DNA of 64,000 nt, from assembly GCA_900315455.1 (NCBI GenBank), contig OMZE01000010.1, positions 31,193-95,192 of the forward strand, written 5' to 3'. Under the pieces are notes generated by a model. It ran no database searches. It was not told the origin of the DNA and saw only the letters and a program-made list of their open reading frames with translations. A program made the position numbers and the translations under genes. Positions 16,943-25,918 of the stretch are shown one piece after another. Within the stretch, counting starts at the first letter, position 1. Each line of letters starts with the position of its first letter. The stretch comes from an uncultured Prevotellaceae bacterium. Lineage in GTDB: Bacteria; Bacteroidota; Bacteroidia; Bacteroidales; Bacteroidaceae.

Positions 16943-17647
16943 TTATTCGGAGATGATTTTCAGGGTTCTGGCGTTGAGGTCTTTCCTGAAAGTGATGATG
17001 ATGTTGTCTTTGTCGAATCCCAGTTGGCTGATGAGAGGGATGAGGATGTGGGCGGCACTGGCGCGCGAACGCTCCACCACCTGCATCTCGGGCACTGAGG
17101 CGATGATGCTCTCGCGCCCCTGTTTCTCATAGTAACTCAGTTCCTCGTCGGTGAAGTCGGAGCGGAACCACGACACCTGTGCGTTGACCTGTTCGTGGGC
17201 AATCTTCGTGCTGGTGAGTTCCACCTCAGGGTCGGGGAGGATGACCTCTACTTTGTCGCCTTCGAAGATGACGTTCTGGTCGGAGAACTTACTGAAGTCG
17301 ATGAAACCCTTCAGTGTGGCATCGATGGGGATGGCCACCTTGCGGTCGCCGGCAGGGATATTGATGCTGAACTCCTTGCTGAGGATGCTTCCCTTGAGTT
17401 TCAGTTGGTCGCTGTGGGTGATGATGCGGTGCACTTTGAACGACGAGGTGTAGAGGCGCGAGCATTTCTGGATTTTCGACACCAGTTGCTGGAGCGTGTC
17501 TACAGGGTCGTTGGCAGTGATGGAGACATCCTCAGAGGCCGTAGGCTTGGGGGAGTCGTGGCAAGAACCGAGCGACAATGCAAGGAGCAACCCCATGAGC
17601 AGGGTTGCCTTTGCCTTTTGATGTATGGTGGTGTAGTGCATAGTCAA
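16943..17647 (-). CDS. DUF4230 lipoprotein
   Basis: A 234-residue paralogue of its downstream neighbour. It differs in having a lipoprotein signal (LLALSLGSC, Cys about 29). The shared features are a strand pair around VHRIITHSDQLKLKGSI, PIDATLKGFIDFSKFSDQNV, EVILPDPEVELTSTKI and a C-terminal LISQLGFDKDNIIITF. Having one membrane-anchored and one lipidated copy side by side suggests partners in the periplasm. The function is unknown. Confidence 0.7.
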   Translation of the reverse strand: MTMHYTTIHQKAKATLLMGLLLALSLGSCHDSPKPTASEDVSITANDPVDTLQQLVSKIQKCSRLYTSSFKVHRIITHSDQLKLKGSILSKEFSINIPAGDRKVAIPIDATLKGFIDFSKFSDQNVIFEGDKVEVILPDPEVELTSTKIAHEQVNAQVSWFRSDFTDEELSYYEKQGRESIIASVPEMQVVERSRASAAHILIPLISQLGFDKDNIIITFRKDLNARTLKIISE

Positions 17648-17662
17648 ATCTTACTCTTGAAA

Positions 17663-19636
17663 TCATTGGCCTATGAGCAGCGTGCCGCCATTGGGCTGCA
17701 GGGTGATTTTGGCTTTCCCCTTCTTGTTGACTTTAAGCACACTGGCCTGCATGTCGGGAAATTCGCCCGGAGCGGCCTTCTTGTCGGTGAAGCACTCTGC
17801 CGTTTTGCCTGCGAGCATGGGCAGGTCGACGTTGAGCGTGAGGGGAGCATCCCCGGCGTTGAGTCCGGCTATCCACCACTCATTCCCATGTCGTCGGGCG
17901 AGCAGCACATATTGCATGGGGTAGCCGTCGATGAACACCGTCTCGTCCCAAGTTGTGGGAATACGCTTGAGCAAGTCGAGTTCGCTTTGGGGCAGTTCGC
18001 TGAGGTTATTGGGGTAGATGGCGATGCACTGTATGCTCGTCTGGTTGACGATGGCTGCGGCGATTTCAAACACGTCGGTGGTGGTGCGCGCATGGCGGCT
18101 CTTGTTGTCGCGGGAGAGATATTTGTTCATGATGGTGCCACCCCAATCCATGGCAGCCACGGCATTGCGTGAGAAGGGGTGCATGGTGAGTTGCTTGGCC
18201 TCTTGTTTGGCGTGGTAGTCGCTGAAGAACACGTTTTCTGATGCCAGCACCGCTTCGCTCGCCACATAGTTGGGATACATCCTTTCCCATCCGCGCGGCA
18301 GGGTGCATCCATGGAAGATGACCTGAATGCCGTAGCGGTTGGCGTCGGCGAGGATATCTTCGTAGAGTCGCATGGTCTCTTGCTTGTCGCCGCCGAAGAA
18401 GTCGACCTTGATGCCTTTCACGCCAATGCGTTTCATCCATGCCATCTCCTTATTGCGGGCGATGGAGGTGTTGAGACAGTTTTTGGGACCCTGAGGGGCA
18501 TCGTTGGCCACGCCGTTGGAGTTGTACCACAGCATCAGGGCCACGCCTTTCTGTTGTGCATACTTTGACAGTTGCTCCATCTTTTCCCTTCCTATCTGGG
18601 TGTCCCAGAGGGCATCCACGAGCACATACTCATAGCCCATGGTGGCGGCGAGGTCGACAAACTGCACCTGGTCGTCGTAGTTGCAGGAGTTGTCTTGCCA
18701 GATGAGCCAACTCCATGTGTATCGTCCTGGTTGGTAGACTTGGCTTGGTTCGTAGCGTGGTTCAACCACATCGAAGGGGATAGTGGTCTCTACGATGGGT
18801 TTCAGCGAAGAGCCCACGGTGATGGTGCGCCAGGGTGTGCTGCCGGGCAGGGGAATGGCTGCATTGACGCTGCCTATGCCCCCGTTTTCATTGGGGTCGG
18901 GCGAGGCGATGCCGTAGCCCTTTCCTTGCTGATAGTCGCTCAGGTGCGAGGCGCAGTAGTCGCCCCCCACGCCCGTCTCGCTCACCAGCACCCATCCTGC
19001 CGTGCCCACCTTGAACAGGCAGGGGAAGGTGTATCCGCAACCGAAAGCCGACTTCTGTGTCATGGGCACGTCGGGCTTGTACTCCTCCTCATAACTCGGT
19101 TTGGTGCCCATCCATCCGGTGCCCGGTTTTATCTGCGGACAGAGAAACGTGGTAGTGCCATCTGCCAGGTTGAATGTTGTTGCCTCGCTGGTGACCACGG
19201 CCGAGCGCTTGTCTCTGAGCCTGCCTCTCTCGGGAATGCTGAGGGTGTATCGATAGGCGATGTCGTTGTTGGATATATGGAAGGTGATGGTCATCCGCAG
19301 TCCGTCGCCATTCACGCAGTCGATTTGCCATTCGTTGGCCACCACATGCACCTGTGATGCCTTCGACTGGGTGAGCGTGTAGGTGTGGTCTACATGTGAT
19401 GTACGCACCTCTTTTATTGTCAGGTTGTCTTCGTAGTTGCCGATGTTGGTCTTCAGTCCCAGTGCCGATTTCTGGAGCATGGATTTGCCGTCATAGTCTA
19501 CGGTATAGCCTATTTTGCCATTTTCCTCGCTCACCGTCACTTGCAGTTTGCCATCGGGTGATGCCATCAGCACATTTTCTGCCGACATGGAGAGTGCGCT
19601 GATGCCTACAATCATCATTAGAAGTAGTTTTTTCAT
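17663..19636 (-). CDS. Glycoside hydrolase family 97 enzyme, retaining alpha-galactosidase-like
   Basis: A 657-residue exported enzyme with a signal peptide (MKKLLLMMIVGISALSMSAE). The GH97 N-terminal beta-sandwich (LMASPDGKLQVTVSEENGKI), the (beta/alpha)8 barrel and the C-terminal sheet are all recognisable. The barrel carries Asp412 in GIKVDFFGG and Glu461 in YVASEAVL. These line up with the nucleophile Asp and acid Glu of the retaining alpha-galactosidase subgroup, not with the two base Glu residues of inverting SusB alpha-glucosidases. The enzyme probably acts on alpha-galactosides in the periplasm. It heads a leftward operon with 15, 8 and 15-base gaps. No SusC/SusD pair is nearby. Confidence 0.88.
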   Translation of the reverse strand: MKKLLLMMIVGISALSMSAENVLMASPDGKLQVTVSEENGKIGYTVDYDGKSMLQKSALGLKTNIGNYEDNLTIKEVRTSHVDHTYTLTQSKASQVHVVANEWQIDCVNGDGLRMTITFHISNNDIAYRYTLSIPERGRLRDKRSAVVTSEATTFNLADGTTTFLCPQIKPGTGWMGTKPSYEEEYKPDVPMTQKSAFGCGYTFPCLFKVGTAGWVLVSETGVGGDYCASHLSDYQQGKGYGIASPDPNENGGIGSVNAAIPLPGSTPWRTITVGSSLKPIVETTIPFDVVEPRYEPSQVYQPGRYTWSWLIWQDNSCNYDDQVQFVDLAATMGYEYVLVDALWDTQIGREKMEQLSKYAQQKGVALMLWYNSNGVANDAPQGPKNCLNTSIARNKEMAWMKRIGVKGIKVDFFGGDKQETMRLYEDILADANRYGIQVIFHGCTLPRGWERMYPNYVASEAVLASENVFFSDYHAKQEAKQLTMHPFSRNAVAAMDWGGTIMNKYLSRDNKSRHARTTTDVFEIAAAIVNQTSIQCIAIYPNNLSELPQSELDLLKRIPTTWDETVFIDGYPMQYVLLARRHGNEWWIAGLNAGDAPLTLNVDLPMLAGKTAECFTDKKAAPGEFPDMQASVLKVNKKGKAKITLQPNGGTLLIGQ

Positions 19637-19730
19637 TTTCTTTTTGCTTTTATTAAGGAGTTAAAGAGGAGTTTAACGTCTTGGGGATTACGGGTCATCT
19701 GGTAATGCCGTGTCTTCAGATTTACGGCTG

Positions 19731-19749
19731 GTTGCTGTGATACAGCAAC
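19731..19749 (-). terminator. Stem-loop after the 61-residue protein gene
   Basis: GTTGCTGT and ACAGCAAC form a perfect 8-bp stem with a 3-base loop. No strong T tract follows, so its role as a terminator is uncertain. Confidence 0.35.
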
Positions 19750-19790
19750 AAACGGAACGTTTTTAACGCTTCACTATCTGTTCCGCGGTA

Positions 19791-19976
19791 TTATTCGTCT
19801 ATCGGGTTTTGCCCAGAATGTTTTTTCTTTCTTGTGTAAGTCTTCTTCGACTTGTGCACATGATTGAGGGAATGGAATCCCGGGCCGAACAGTTCGCGCT
19901 CGGCTTCACGTCCCCCGCGCCTCATGGCTTTAACAGCGTCGAGGCTGGTGGCTTGTTTTTTTCTTCGCTTCCCCAT
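19791..19976 (-). CDS. Small basic protein, 61 residues
   Basis: The product is very rich in Lys and Arg. Its composition (GKRRKK..., KAMRRGGREAERELFGPG, KKTYTRKKKH) resembles small, basic, possibly nucleic-acid-associated proteins of Bacteroidota. No named domain is visible. The gene is supported by a consensus promoter 48 bases upstream of the start codon and by a stem-loop just downstream. The reverse-strand frame over the same bases is a shadow. Confidence 0.6.
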   Translation of the reverse strand: MGKRRKKQATSLDAVKAMRRGGREAERELFGPGFHSLNHVHKSKKTYTRKKKHSGQNPIDE

Positions 19977-20023
19977 TATTTATTCAAGGCTTAATCTTTA
20001 CTTACTTGCGATAGTTGAGTCAA

Positions 20024-20055
20024 CAAAATTACAAAAAGTAGAAGGAAAAGCCAAA
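20024..20055 (-). promoter_or_regulatory. Bacteroidetal promoter for the 61-residue protein gene
   Basis: Minus-strand TTTG (20052-20055), a 20-base spacer and TAATTTTG (20024-20031) match the consensus. The expected leader is about 40 bases. Confidence 0.65.
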
Positions 20056-20281
20056 AATATTTGTGCTTTTCTGCACAACAGAGGGTATTTCATGCCAATT
20101 TGTTACCAATGAGGCCAGTGTGAAGATGTGGGTGATGAGTCGAGAAAACGGGGTTTTTCATTACTTTTGAGGAAAAAAACAAGCCTTTTTTCAGTTTTTG
20201 CCGTAACTTGATGGATATTATGGATTTTTTTTCTTAATTTCGCCAATTAATCAGATATGCAATCAGTTAAACCTAATATAT

Positions 20282-21445
20282 ATGCCTGTAAAGATTCTTA
20301 GTGTCGACGACGAACTTGACCTGGAACTGTTGTTGACACAATACTTCAGAAGGAAAATCAGAAAAGGAGAATATGAATTCCATTTCGCCCACAATGGCCT
20401 GGAAGCCCTCACGATGCTTCTCAAGGAAAAGGACTTCGACATTATCCTGAGCGACATCAACATGCCCGAGATGGACGGATTGTCGCTGCTGACGAAAATC
20501 AACGAGATGCAGAACCCGGCATTGAAGTGCATCATGGTGTCGGCCTACGGCGATATGGGCAACATCCGCCAGGCGATGAACAACGGTGCCTTTGACTTTG
20601 CCACGAAACCCATCGACCTTGACGACCTCAGCGTGACCATCGAGAAAGCCATCGAGCACATCACCTACATCAAGGCGATGCAGAAAGAGCACATCCAGTT
20701 GGAGTCGATCAAGGGCGACCTGGCCGTGGCGAGTGAGATACAGCAGGCCATCCTGCCAAGCATCTTCCCGCCATTCCCCGAGAATGCCCACCAACTCGAC
20801 ATCGCTGCCTCGATGTATGCCGCCAAGGATGTGGGGGGCGACTTCTACGACTTCTTCCGCATCGACGACGACCACATCGGTTTCGTCATCGCCGACGTGA
20901 GCGGCAAGGGCGTGCCTGCCGCCATCTTCATGGCGGTGAGCCGCACACTCATCCGTGCTACTGGCATCAGGGGCGTGTCGCCCTCGGAATGCATCACCTA
21001 CTGCAACAACCTGTTGGTAGAGGAGTCGGTGAACAGCATGTTCGTTACCGTGTTCTATGGCATCTACAACGTCAAGACAGGCGAGGTGACCTACTCCAAT
21101 GCCGGCCACAATCCACCCTATGTGGTGAAGGCCGATGGTAGTCTCAGACGACTGCCCATAAGCAGTGACATCATCGCGGGATTCATGGAAGACATCAGTT
21201 TCAAGGAAGATACCTTCACGCTGGAACACGGCGACACACTGATGCTCTATACCGATGGCGTGACAGAAGCCGTGGACACCGAATTGAATGAATATGGCGA
21301 AAGCAGACTGGAAGCATTGCTGAAAAATACTCCCCATGACGGCTGCCAGCAGATGATAGACGCGGTGAAGGCCGACGTGAAAGCCTTTACCGGTGACGCT
21401 GAACAGAGCGACGACATCACGTTGCTTGCCCTGAAACGACTATAA
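20282..21445 (+). CDS. Response regulator with PP2C/SpoIIE-type phosphatase output
   Basis: A 387-residue cytoplasmic protein. Residues 1-120 are a receiver domain with Asp9/Asp10, phospho-acceptor Asp58 in ILSDINMPEMDG and Lys109 in ATKPID. After a coiled linker, residues ~165-387 form a PP2C-like SpoIIE phosphatase with metal-binding motifs KDVGGDFYD, IADVSGKGVPAA and LMLYTDGVTEA and the final EQSDDITLLALK. This RsbU-like design dephosphorylates protein partners on receipt of a phosphate signal. It opens an operon with a WD40-like protein and two kinase-like proteins, so the downstream histidine kinase is its probable phosphodonor. The target protein is not visible. Confidence 0.88.
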   Translation: MPVKILSVDDELDLELLLTQYFRRKIRKGEYEFHFAHNGLEALTMLLKEKDFDIILSDINMPEMDGLSLLTKINEMQNPALKCIMVSAYGDMGNIRQAMNNGAFDFATKPIDLDDLSVTIEKAIEHITYIKAMQKEHIQLESIKGDLAVASEIQQAILPSIFPPFPENAHQLDIAASMYAAKDVGGDFYDFFRIDDDHIGFVIADVSGKGVPAAIFMAVSRTLIRATGIRGVSPSECITYCNNLLVEESVNSMFVTVFYGIYNVKTGEVTYSNAGHNPPYVVKADGSLRRLPISSDIIAGFMEDISFKEDTFTLEHGDTLMLYTDGVTEAVDTELNEYGESRLEALLKNTPHDGCQQMIDAVKADVKAFTGDAEQSDDITLLALKRL

Positions 21446-21457
21446 TTTCCCAACGGC

Positions 21458-23092
21458 GTGGACAGAAAGCAAATCATAACGGCTTGCGCAGGATTGCTGC
21501 TGGCAGGAATCGCTGCCGGAGGCTTCATCGGCTGGCATTCGGAGCACAAGAAGGTGAAAGACCTGCAGGTGCGGATTGACGAGATGAAGAAGCAGGAGAT
21601 GCGGTCGACCGTGATGAGAAGTGTCAGCGCCCAGATGGAGGACATCGCCAACGAGCAGAGGGAAATCTCTGACGAGAAACGCGAGGAAGCCCTCCAGCAG
21701 ACAAGAGTAGCCAATGAGATGCGACTGCGCTCGGAGCACGAACGGCAGAACGCCCTCGAGGCAGAGCGCGATGCGGTGGCATCAGAGAAAAGGGCCCTCG
21801 AAGCCACGGCGGTGGCAGAGACCCAGCGGGAGCGTGCCGAAGAGCAGCAGCGGTTGGCAGAAGAACAGCGGCTGCTGGCTGAGCACCAGCGCATACAGGC
21901 AGAGTTTTCGAAACGCAAGGCCGATACCCTCAGTTACATCGCTCTCGGTCGTTCGTTAGGCTCCATCTCCTCCCTTCAGTTACAGGCTGGCAATGTTGAC
22001 CTGGCCAACCTGCTGGGCTACGCCTCCTACCTCTACACATCGCGCTATGGAGGCGATGTGTACTATCCTGCCGTCTTCCAACCTCTCATGGATTTGAGTC
22101 AGAGCAAATTGTTGTGGACGGAACACGTTGGTGCCGTGATGAACATAGAATACCTGCCGGGTCAGGAAAACACACTTATCTCCATCAGCAACTATGGCGA
22201 AATCATCCTCTTCGAGAGACAGGGAACCCGGCTGAAGACAAACGTACTCTTCAATAACAGCAAGTTCGACTTCCGCGATGTCATCGTAGACACCACCACC
22301 GGGAGTATCTATGCCGTGAGCCGTACCGGCCATCTCGTTATTATCCAGAACGACCTCAAGACCGTGAAGACCCTTACGCTCGACAACGTAGAGCATCCGA
22401 TGCGTCTGCACGACCTCAACGAGCGGAGCATGCTCGTCGTCGGCGAAAGAGCCCTTGCGCTGGTAGACCTGAAACAGCAGGTTGTGAGCGGTACCCGGCA
22501 ACTGCCATTCCGCGTTACCATGGGTTCGCGCAAGAATAAACTGCCCCTGCTCTTCGACGACCAAGACATGATGCACCTGGTGAAGGGCCTTGACGACTAC
22601 AGCACGGAGAAAGTGCCTGTCAGCGGGCACGTGACCGCCTACTGCGAATCGAAGAACACGGGCTTGGAAGCCTATGGCATGAGCGACGGCACCATCTGGC
22701 TGTTTGACAAGCATGGAAAGGGACAAAAACTCATCGGCCATCGTTCACGCGTCTCGAAGATGAAGATGAACGGCCGCAGGCTCTACTCTTCCAGTTACGA
22801 CGGTACGGTGAATCTCTGGATAGCCGACAAGGAGAAAATAGACCCGATGACGCTGGTAGAGACCGACAAATGGATTATGCATTTCTGTTTCGACTCGAAG
22901 AAGAACACCTTCTGGCTGGGTGACGTCAAAGGCAATATCACCGCCGTCAACATCTCCGTGCCCGTGATGGTGGAAACCGTCAAAAAGAAACTGAAGCGCG
23001 ACCTTACCACCGACGAGTGGAATTTCTATATCGGCCGCGAGGTGCCCTATGAGTCGTTTACCGGAAACCGTGGAAAGGAGGCATCGCCATGA
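21458..23092 (+). CDS. Membrane-anchored WD40-like beta-propeller protein with coiled coil
   Basis: A 544-residue protein starting at GTG, 12 bases after the previous stop; no ATG is near. Order of parts: a transmembrane helix (TACAGLLLAGIAAGGFIGW), a long Glu/Arg/Gln-rich coiled coil (~40-150), then propeller-like repeats, the clearest being HRSRVSKMKMNGRRLYSSSY followed by DGTVNLW. The C-terminal KRDLTTDEWNFYIGREVPY resembles the tail motif that closes WD40 domains of bacterial STAND and kinase proteins. No enzymatic domain is present, so it is probably a scaffold or sensor within this signalling operon. Its stop codon overlaps the next start by 4 bases. Confidence 0.75.
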   Translation: MDRKQIITACAGLLLAGIAAGGFIGWHSEHKKVKDLQVRIDEMKKQEMRSTVMRSVSAQMEDIANEQREISDEKREEALQQTRVANEMRLRSEHERQNALEAERDAVASEKRALEATAVAETQRERAEEQQRLAEEQRLLAEHQRIQAEFSKRKADTLSYIALGRSLGSISSLQLQAGNVDLANLLGYASYLYTSRYGGDVYYPAVFQPLMDLSQSKLLWTEHVGAVMNIEYLPGQENTLISISNYGEIILFERQGTRLKTNVLFNNSKFDFRDVIVDTTTGSIYAVSRTGHLVIIQNDLKTVKTLTLDNVEHPMRLHDLNERSMLVVGERALALVDLKQQVVSGTRQLPFRVTMGSRKNKLPLLFDDQDMMHLVKGLDDYSTEKVPVSGHVTAYCESKNTGLEAYGMSDGTIWLFDKHGKGQKLIGHRSRVSKMKMNGRRLYSSSYDGTVNLWIADKEKIDPMTLVETDKWIMHFCFDSKKNTFWLGDVKGNITAVNISVPVMVETVKKKLKRDLTTDEWNFYIGREVPYESFTGNRGKEASP

Positions 23093-25914
23093 AAAGACTG
23101 CTGACCACCCTCATGCTACTGATGCTCATTGCCATGGCTTATGGTCAGGGCATACCCTTCATCCGCAATTTCACTGCTGATGAGTATGGTGCCAACAACA
23201 CCAACTACGACATCGAGACCGACGAGAACGGCAATGTGTTTGTGGCCAATTTTGAGGGACTGTTGTATTATGACTATGCGGAATGGCGCCTCATCCACAC
23301 CCCGGGCATCACACGTATCACCGTGGTATACAGGGCAAAGGACAATACCATCTGGGTGGGCGGCTACAACTACTTCGGCAAAGTGGTGAGAAAAGACAAC
23401 GGAGATATAGCGCTGAAGAGAATAGGAGACAAAGGTTTCTTCCGCGGCGAAGTGACGGAAATCTACGAGTATGAAGGTGAGATACAGTTCGTTGCCGATG
23501 ATGCCACTATTTATAAGGTAGAGAATGACAAGTTGACTGTGAAAAAGACAGTTGCCAAGGAGGCGGTAAGGATAGGCATGCTCGATGTGGTGAATGTAGA
23601 AGCCCTGGAACGTGGCGAAAAAGACGTGGCGAAGAACGACACCGTGATCACACTGCCCTTGGGCTATGGCCTGGAAGCCCATGTGATGAAAAACGCCGGC
23701 ATCGCCGTCACCGACAAGGGGCGATTGCTCTATATGCTCACCGACGCAAACGGTCTTTGTTCAAACAATGTGGCGTATGCCGCCTACGACGGGCGAGGCC
23801 ATCTGTGGGGTGCAACAGGCAGGGGTATCTTCGTCATCCATCTGCCTACTGGTGTCTCTCGTTTCACCCCCCAGGAAGGACTCTCCAGTGCTGTGCTCAC
23901 CATAGAGTCGCTCAACGGCATTATCTACGCCGGCACCGACGACGGACTGTTCCGACAAGAAGGTCGCCAGTTTGTGAGAGTGCCTGAGGTGAGACATGCC
24001 TGCTGGGAGTTGAAGAAGAGCAACAACAGTCTGCTCGCTGCCTCCGCCGACGGTGTGTTCCGTATCCTCCCTGGCGGGCATGCTCGCCAGTTGACCTCCA
24101 GCCATACCACGTCACTGCTCGAAGATGGCTCGCAAATCTACTGTGGCGAACTCACCGGCTTATATATGATTCAGAGCAACGGGAATGACAGGAAGAAGGT
24201 GCTTAATCTGAATAATCTCAGGAAAATCGTAAAAGACAAGAACGGAACCATCTGGATGCAAAACCTGTTTGGCTCGATATGGTATAAAAAAGCCGATAGC
24301 AGCACCTTCGAACAATATAAGGGCAAGGAAGAGAATTTCCAGACGATAGTGATGACCGACGGACAGGCAACCATAGTCAGTGCTGAAGACACCAAGCCCT
24401 TTCCCTATCCCCTTGTGTCGTATGTAGACCAGAATGGCGTCACATGGATGACCAACAACGAAGGGAAAATGCTCTATAGGTGGAAAAACGGCAAGAGACT
24501 GGAAGACATGGACCGACTGCTGTTTTACATCAACAACATGCCCATCCAGGCCATCTACACCCAGCAAAACGAGATTTGGATGGGAAACGACCAAGGACTG
24601 ACCGTCATCGACACCAAAGCACAAGACCCCACAATCGTCGTCAAGCCCAAACTCTACATCCGTACGGTAAGGCTGGGCAGCGACAGTATCCTCTGGGGTG
24701 GATTCGGCGACATGCCCGAGGAACTCCCGACACTCAATCATGACGAGAACGACCTGACATTCACTTACTCGATCGACTCTCCATCCTTCTCCACGTCCAC
24801 GGTATACCGCTACCGACTGAACAACGGCAGTTGGAGCAGTTGGAGTCCCAATACGAAAGCGGTTTTTCCCAACCTTTCCCCCGGCAGATACACCTTCTAC
24901 GTTCAGGCACACGATGCACTTAACAATCTTACAGGTGTTTTAAGCATCAAGTTCTACATCAAGCCACCTTTCTATTTGAGGTGGTATATGAACTTGCTCT
25001 ACTTGTTGCTCCTTGGTACCCTGATTTACTTCTTCTTCCGCTTCCGTGTGCGGAGGCTGGAGAAAGAGAAGGTAAGGCTGGAGAATGTGGTGCAGGAACG
25101 CTCGGCAGAGGTGGTGAGACTGGAGAAGATGGCCACGGCAGGTAAACTGACCCAAGGACTCATCGACCGCATCCTCAATCCCCTGAACTATATCAACAAC
25201 TTCACCAAACTCTCCGAGGGCTTGGTGAAAGACGCCAAGGCCAACGTGGAAGACGAGAAAGAGCACATGGACGAAGACAACTACGAGGACACGATGGAAG
25301 TGTTCGGCATGCTCTCGGTGAACCTGAAGAAAGTAGGTGAACACGGGCAGAACACCACACGTATGCTGAAGGCGATGGAAGAGATGCTGAGAGACAGGTC
25401 GGGCGGTATTATTGCCATGGACCTCATGCCTGTCATCCATCATGATAAGGAGATGCTGCTCGAGTATTACAAACAGGAAATCGAGCAATACGGCATCAAG
25501 ACCATTGTTGATGACAGTGAAGAACCGTTGCCTATCAACGGCAACGCCGACCAACTGAGCAAGGCCATCATGAGTTTGCTGGCCAACGCCGTGTATGCCG
25601 TCGTGAAGAAAGCCCGGAAGCAAACCGATGAGGGTGAGGGCCGACGCTATGTGCCAGGGATTGCCCTGCAGGTGGGCAGGCACCAAAAAGCCGTCGACAT
25701 CATTATCCGCGACAACGGCATCGGTATCGGAAGCAACATCCTCGACAAGATATTCGACCCCTTCTTCACCACCAAGACCACGAGCGAGGCTGCTGGCATC
25801 GGACTCTACCTGAGCCGTGAAATCATTCAGAATCATGGTGGAGATATTCAGGTAGATTCGGTAAAAGGCGAATACAGTGAGTTTACCATCACGTTACCGA
25901 TTAGAAAATCATAG
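23089..25914 (+). CDS. Periplasmic-propeller sensor with histidine-kinase-like domain lacking the phosphoacceptor
   Basis: A 941-residue transmembrane protein. It has a signal peptide (MKRLLTTLMLLMLIAMAYG), a periplasmic two-propeller region with Reg_prop-type repeats (NTIWVGGYN, GHLWGATGRGIFVI, GIIYAGTDDGLF), a Y_Y_Y domain (YRYRLNNGSWSSWSPN), a membrane helix at ~632-652, a coiled coil, and a kinase core. The H-box reads GKLTQGLIDRILNPLNYINN, with Asp693 where the phosphorylated His stands in relatives. The ATPase N-box (LLANAVYAV), DNGIGIG, FFTTK and GIGLYLSREI look intact. It may bind ATP and work as a regulatory partner of the next kinase. The upstream propeller protein overlaps it by 4 bases. 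Confidence 0.85.
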   Translation: MKRLLTTLMLLMLIAMAYGQGIPFIRNFTADEYGANNTNYDIETDENGNVFVANFEGLLYYDYAEWRLIHTPGITRITVVYRAKDNTIWVGGYNYFGKVVRKDNGDIALKRIGDKGFFRGEVTEIYEYEGEIQFVADDATIYKVENDKLTVKKTVAKEAVRIGMLDVVNVEALERGEKDVAKNDTVITLPLGYGLEAHVMKNAGIAVTDKGRLLYMLTDANGLCSNNVAYAAYDGRGHLWGATGRGIFVIHLPTGVSRFTPQEGLSSAVLTIESLNGIIYAGTDDGLFRQEGRQFVRVPEVRHACWELKKSNNSLLAASADGVFRILPGGHARQLTSSHTTSLLEDGSQIYCGELTGLYMIQSNGNDRKKVLNLNNLRKIVKDKNGTIWMQNLFGSIWYKKADSSTFEQYKGKEENFQTIVMTDGQATIVSAEDTKPFPYPLVSYVDQNGVTWMTNNEGKMLYRWKNGKRLEDMDRLLFYINNMPIQAIYTQQNEIWMGNDQGLTVIDTKAQDPTIVVKPKLYIRTVRLGSDSILWGGFGDMPEELPTLNHDENDLTFTYSIDSPSFSTSTVYRYRLNNGSWSSWSPNTKAVFPNLSPGRYTFYVQAHDALNNLTGVLSIKFYIKPPFYLRWYMNLLYLLLLGTLIYFFFRFRVRRLEKEKVRLENVVQERSAEVVRLEKMATAGKLTQGLIDRILNPLNYINNFTKLSEGLVKDAKANVEDEKEHMDEDNYEDTMEVFGMLSVNLKKVGEHGQNTTRMLKAMEEMLRDRSGGIIAMDLMPVIHHDKEMLLEYYKQEIEQYGIKTIVDDSEEPLPINGNADQLSKAIMSLLANAVYAVVKKARKQTDEGEGRRYVPGIALQVGRHQKAVDIIIRDNGIGIGSNILDKIFDPFFTTKTTSEAAGIGLYLSREIIQNHGGDIQVDSVKGEYSEFTITLPIRKS

Positions 25915-25918
25915 CATT

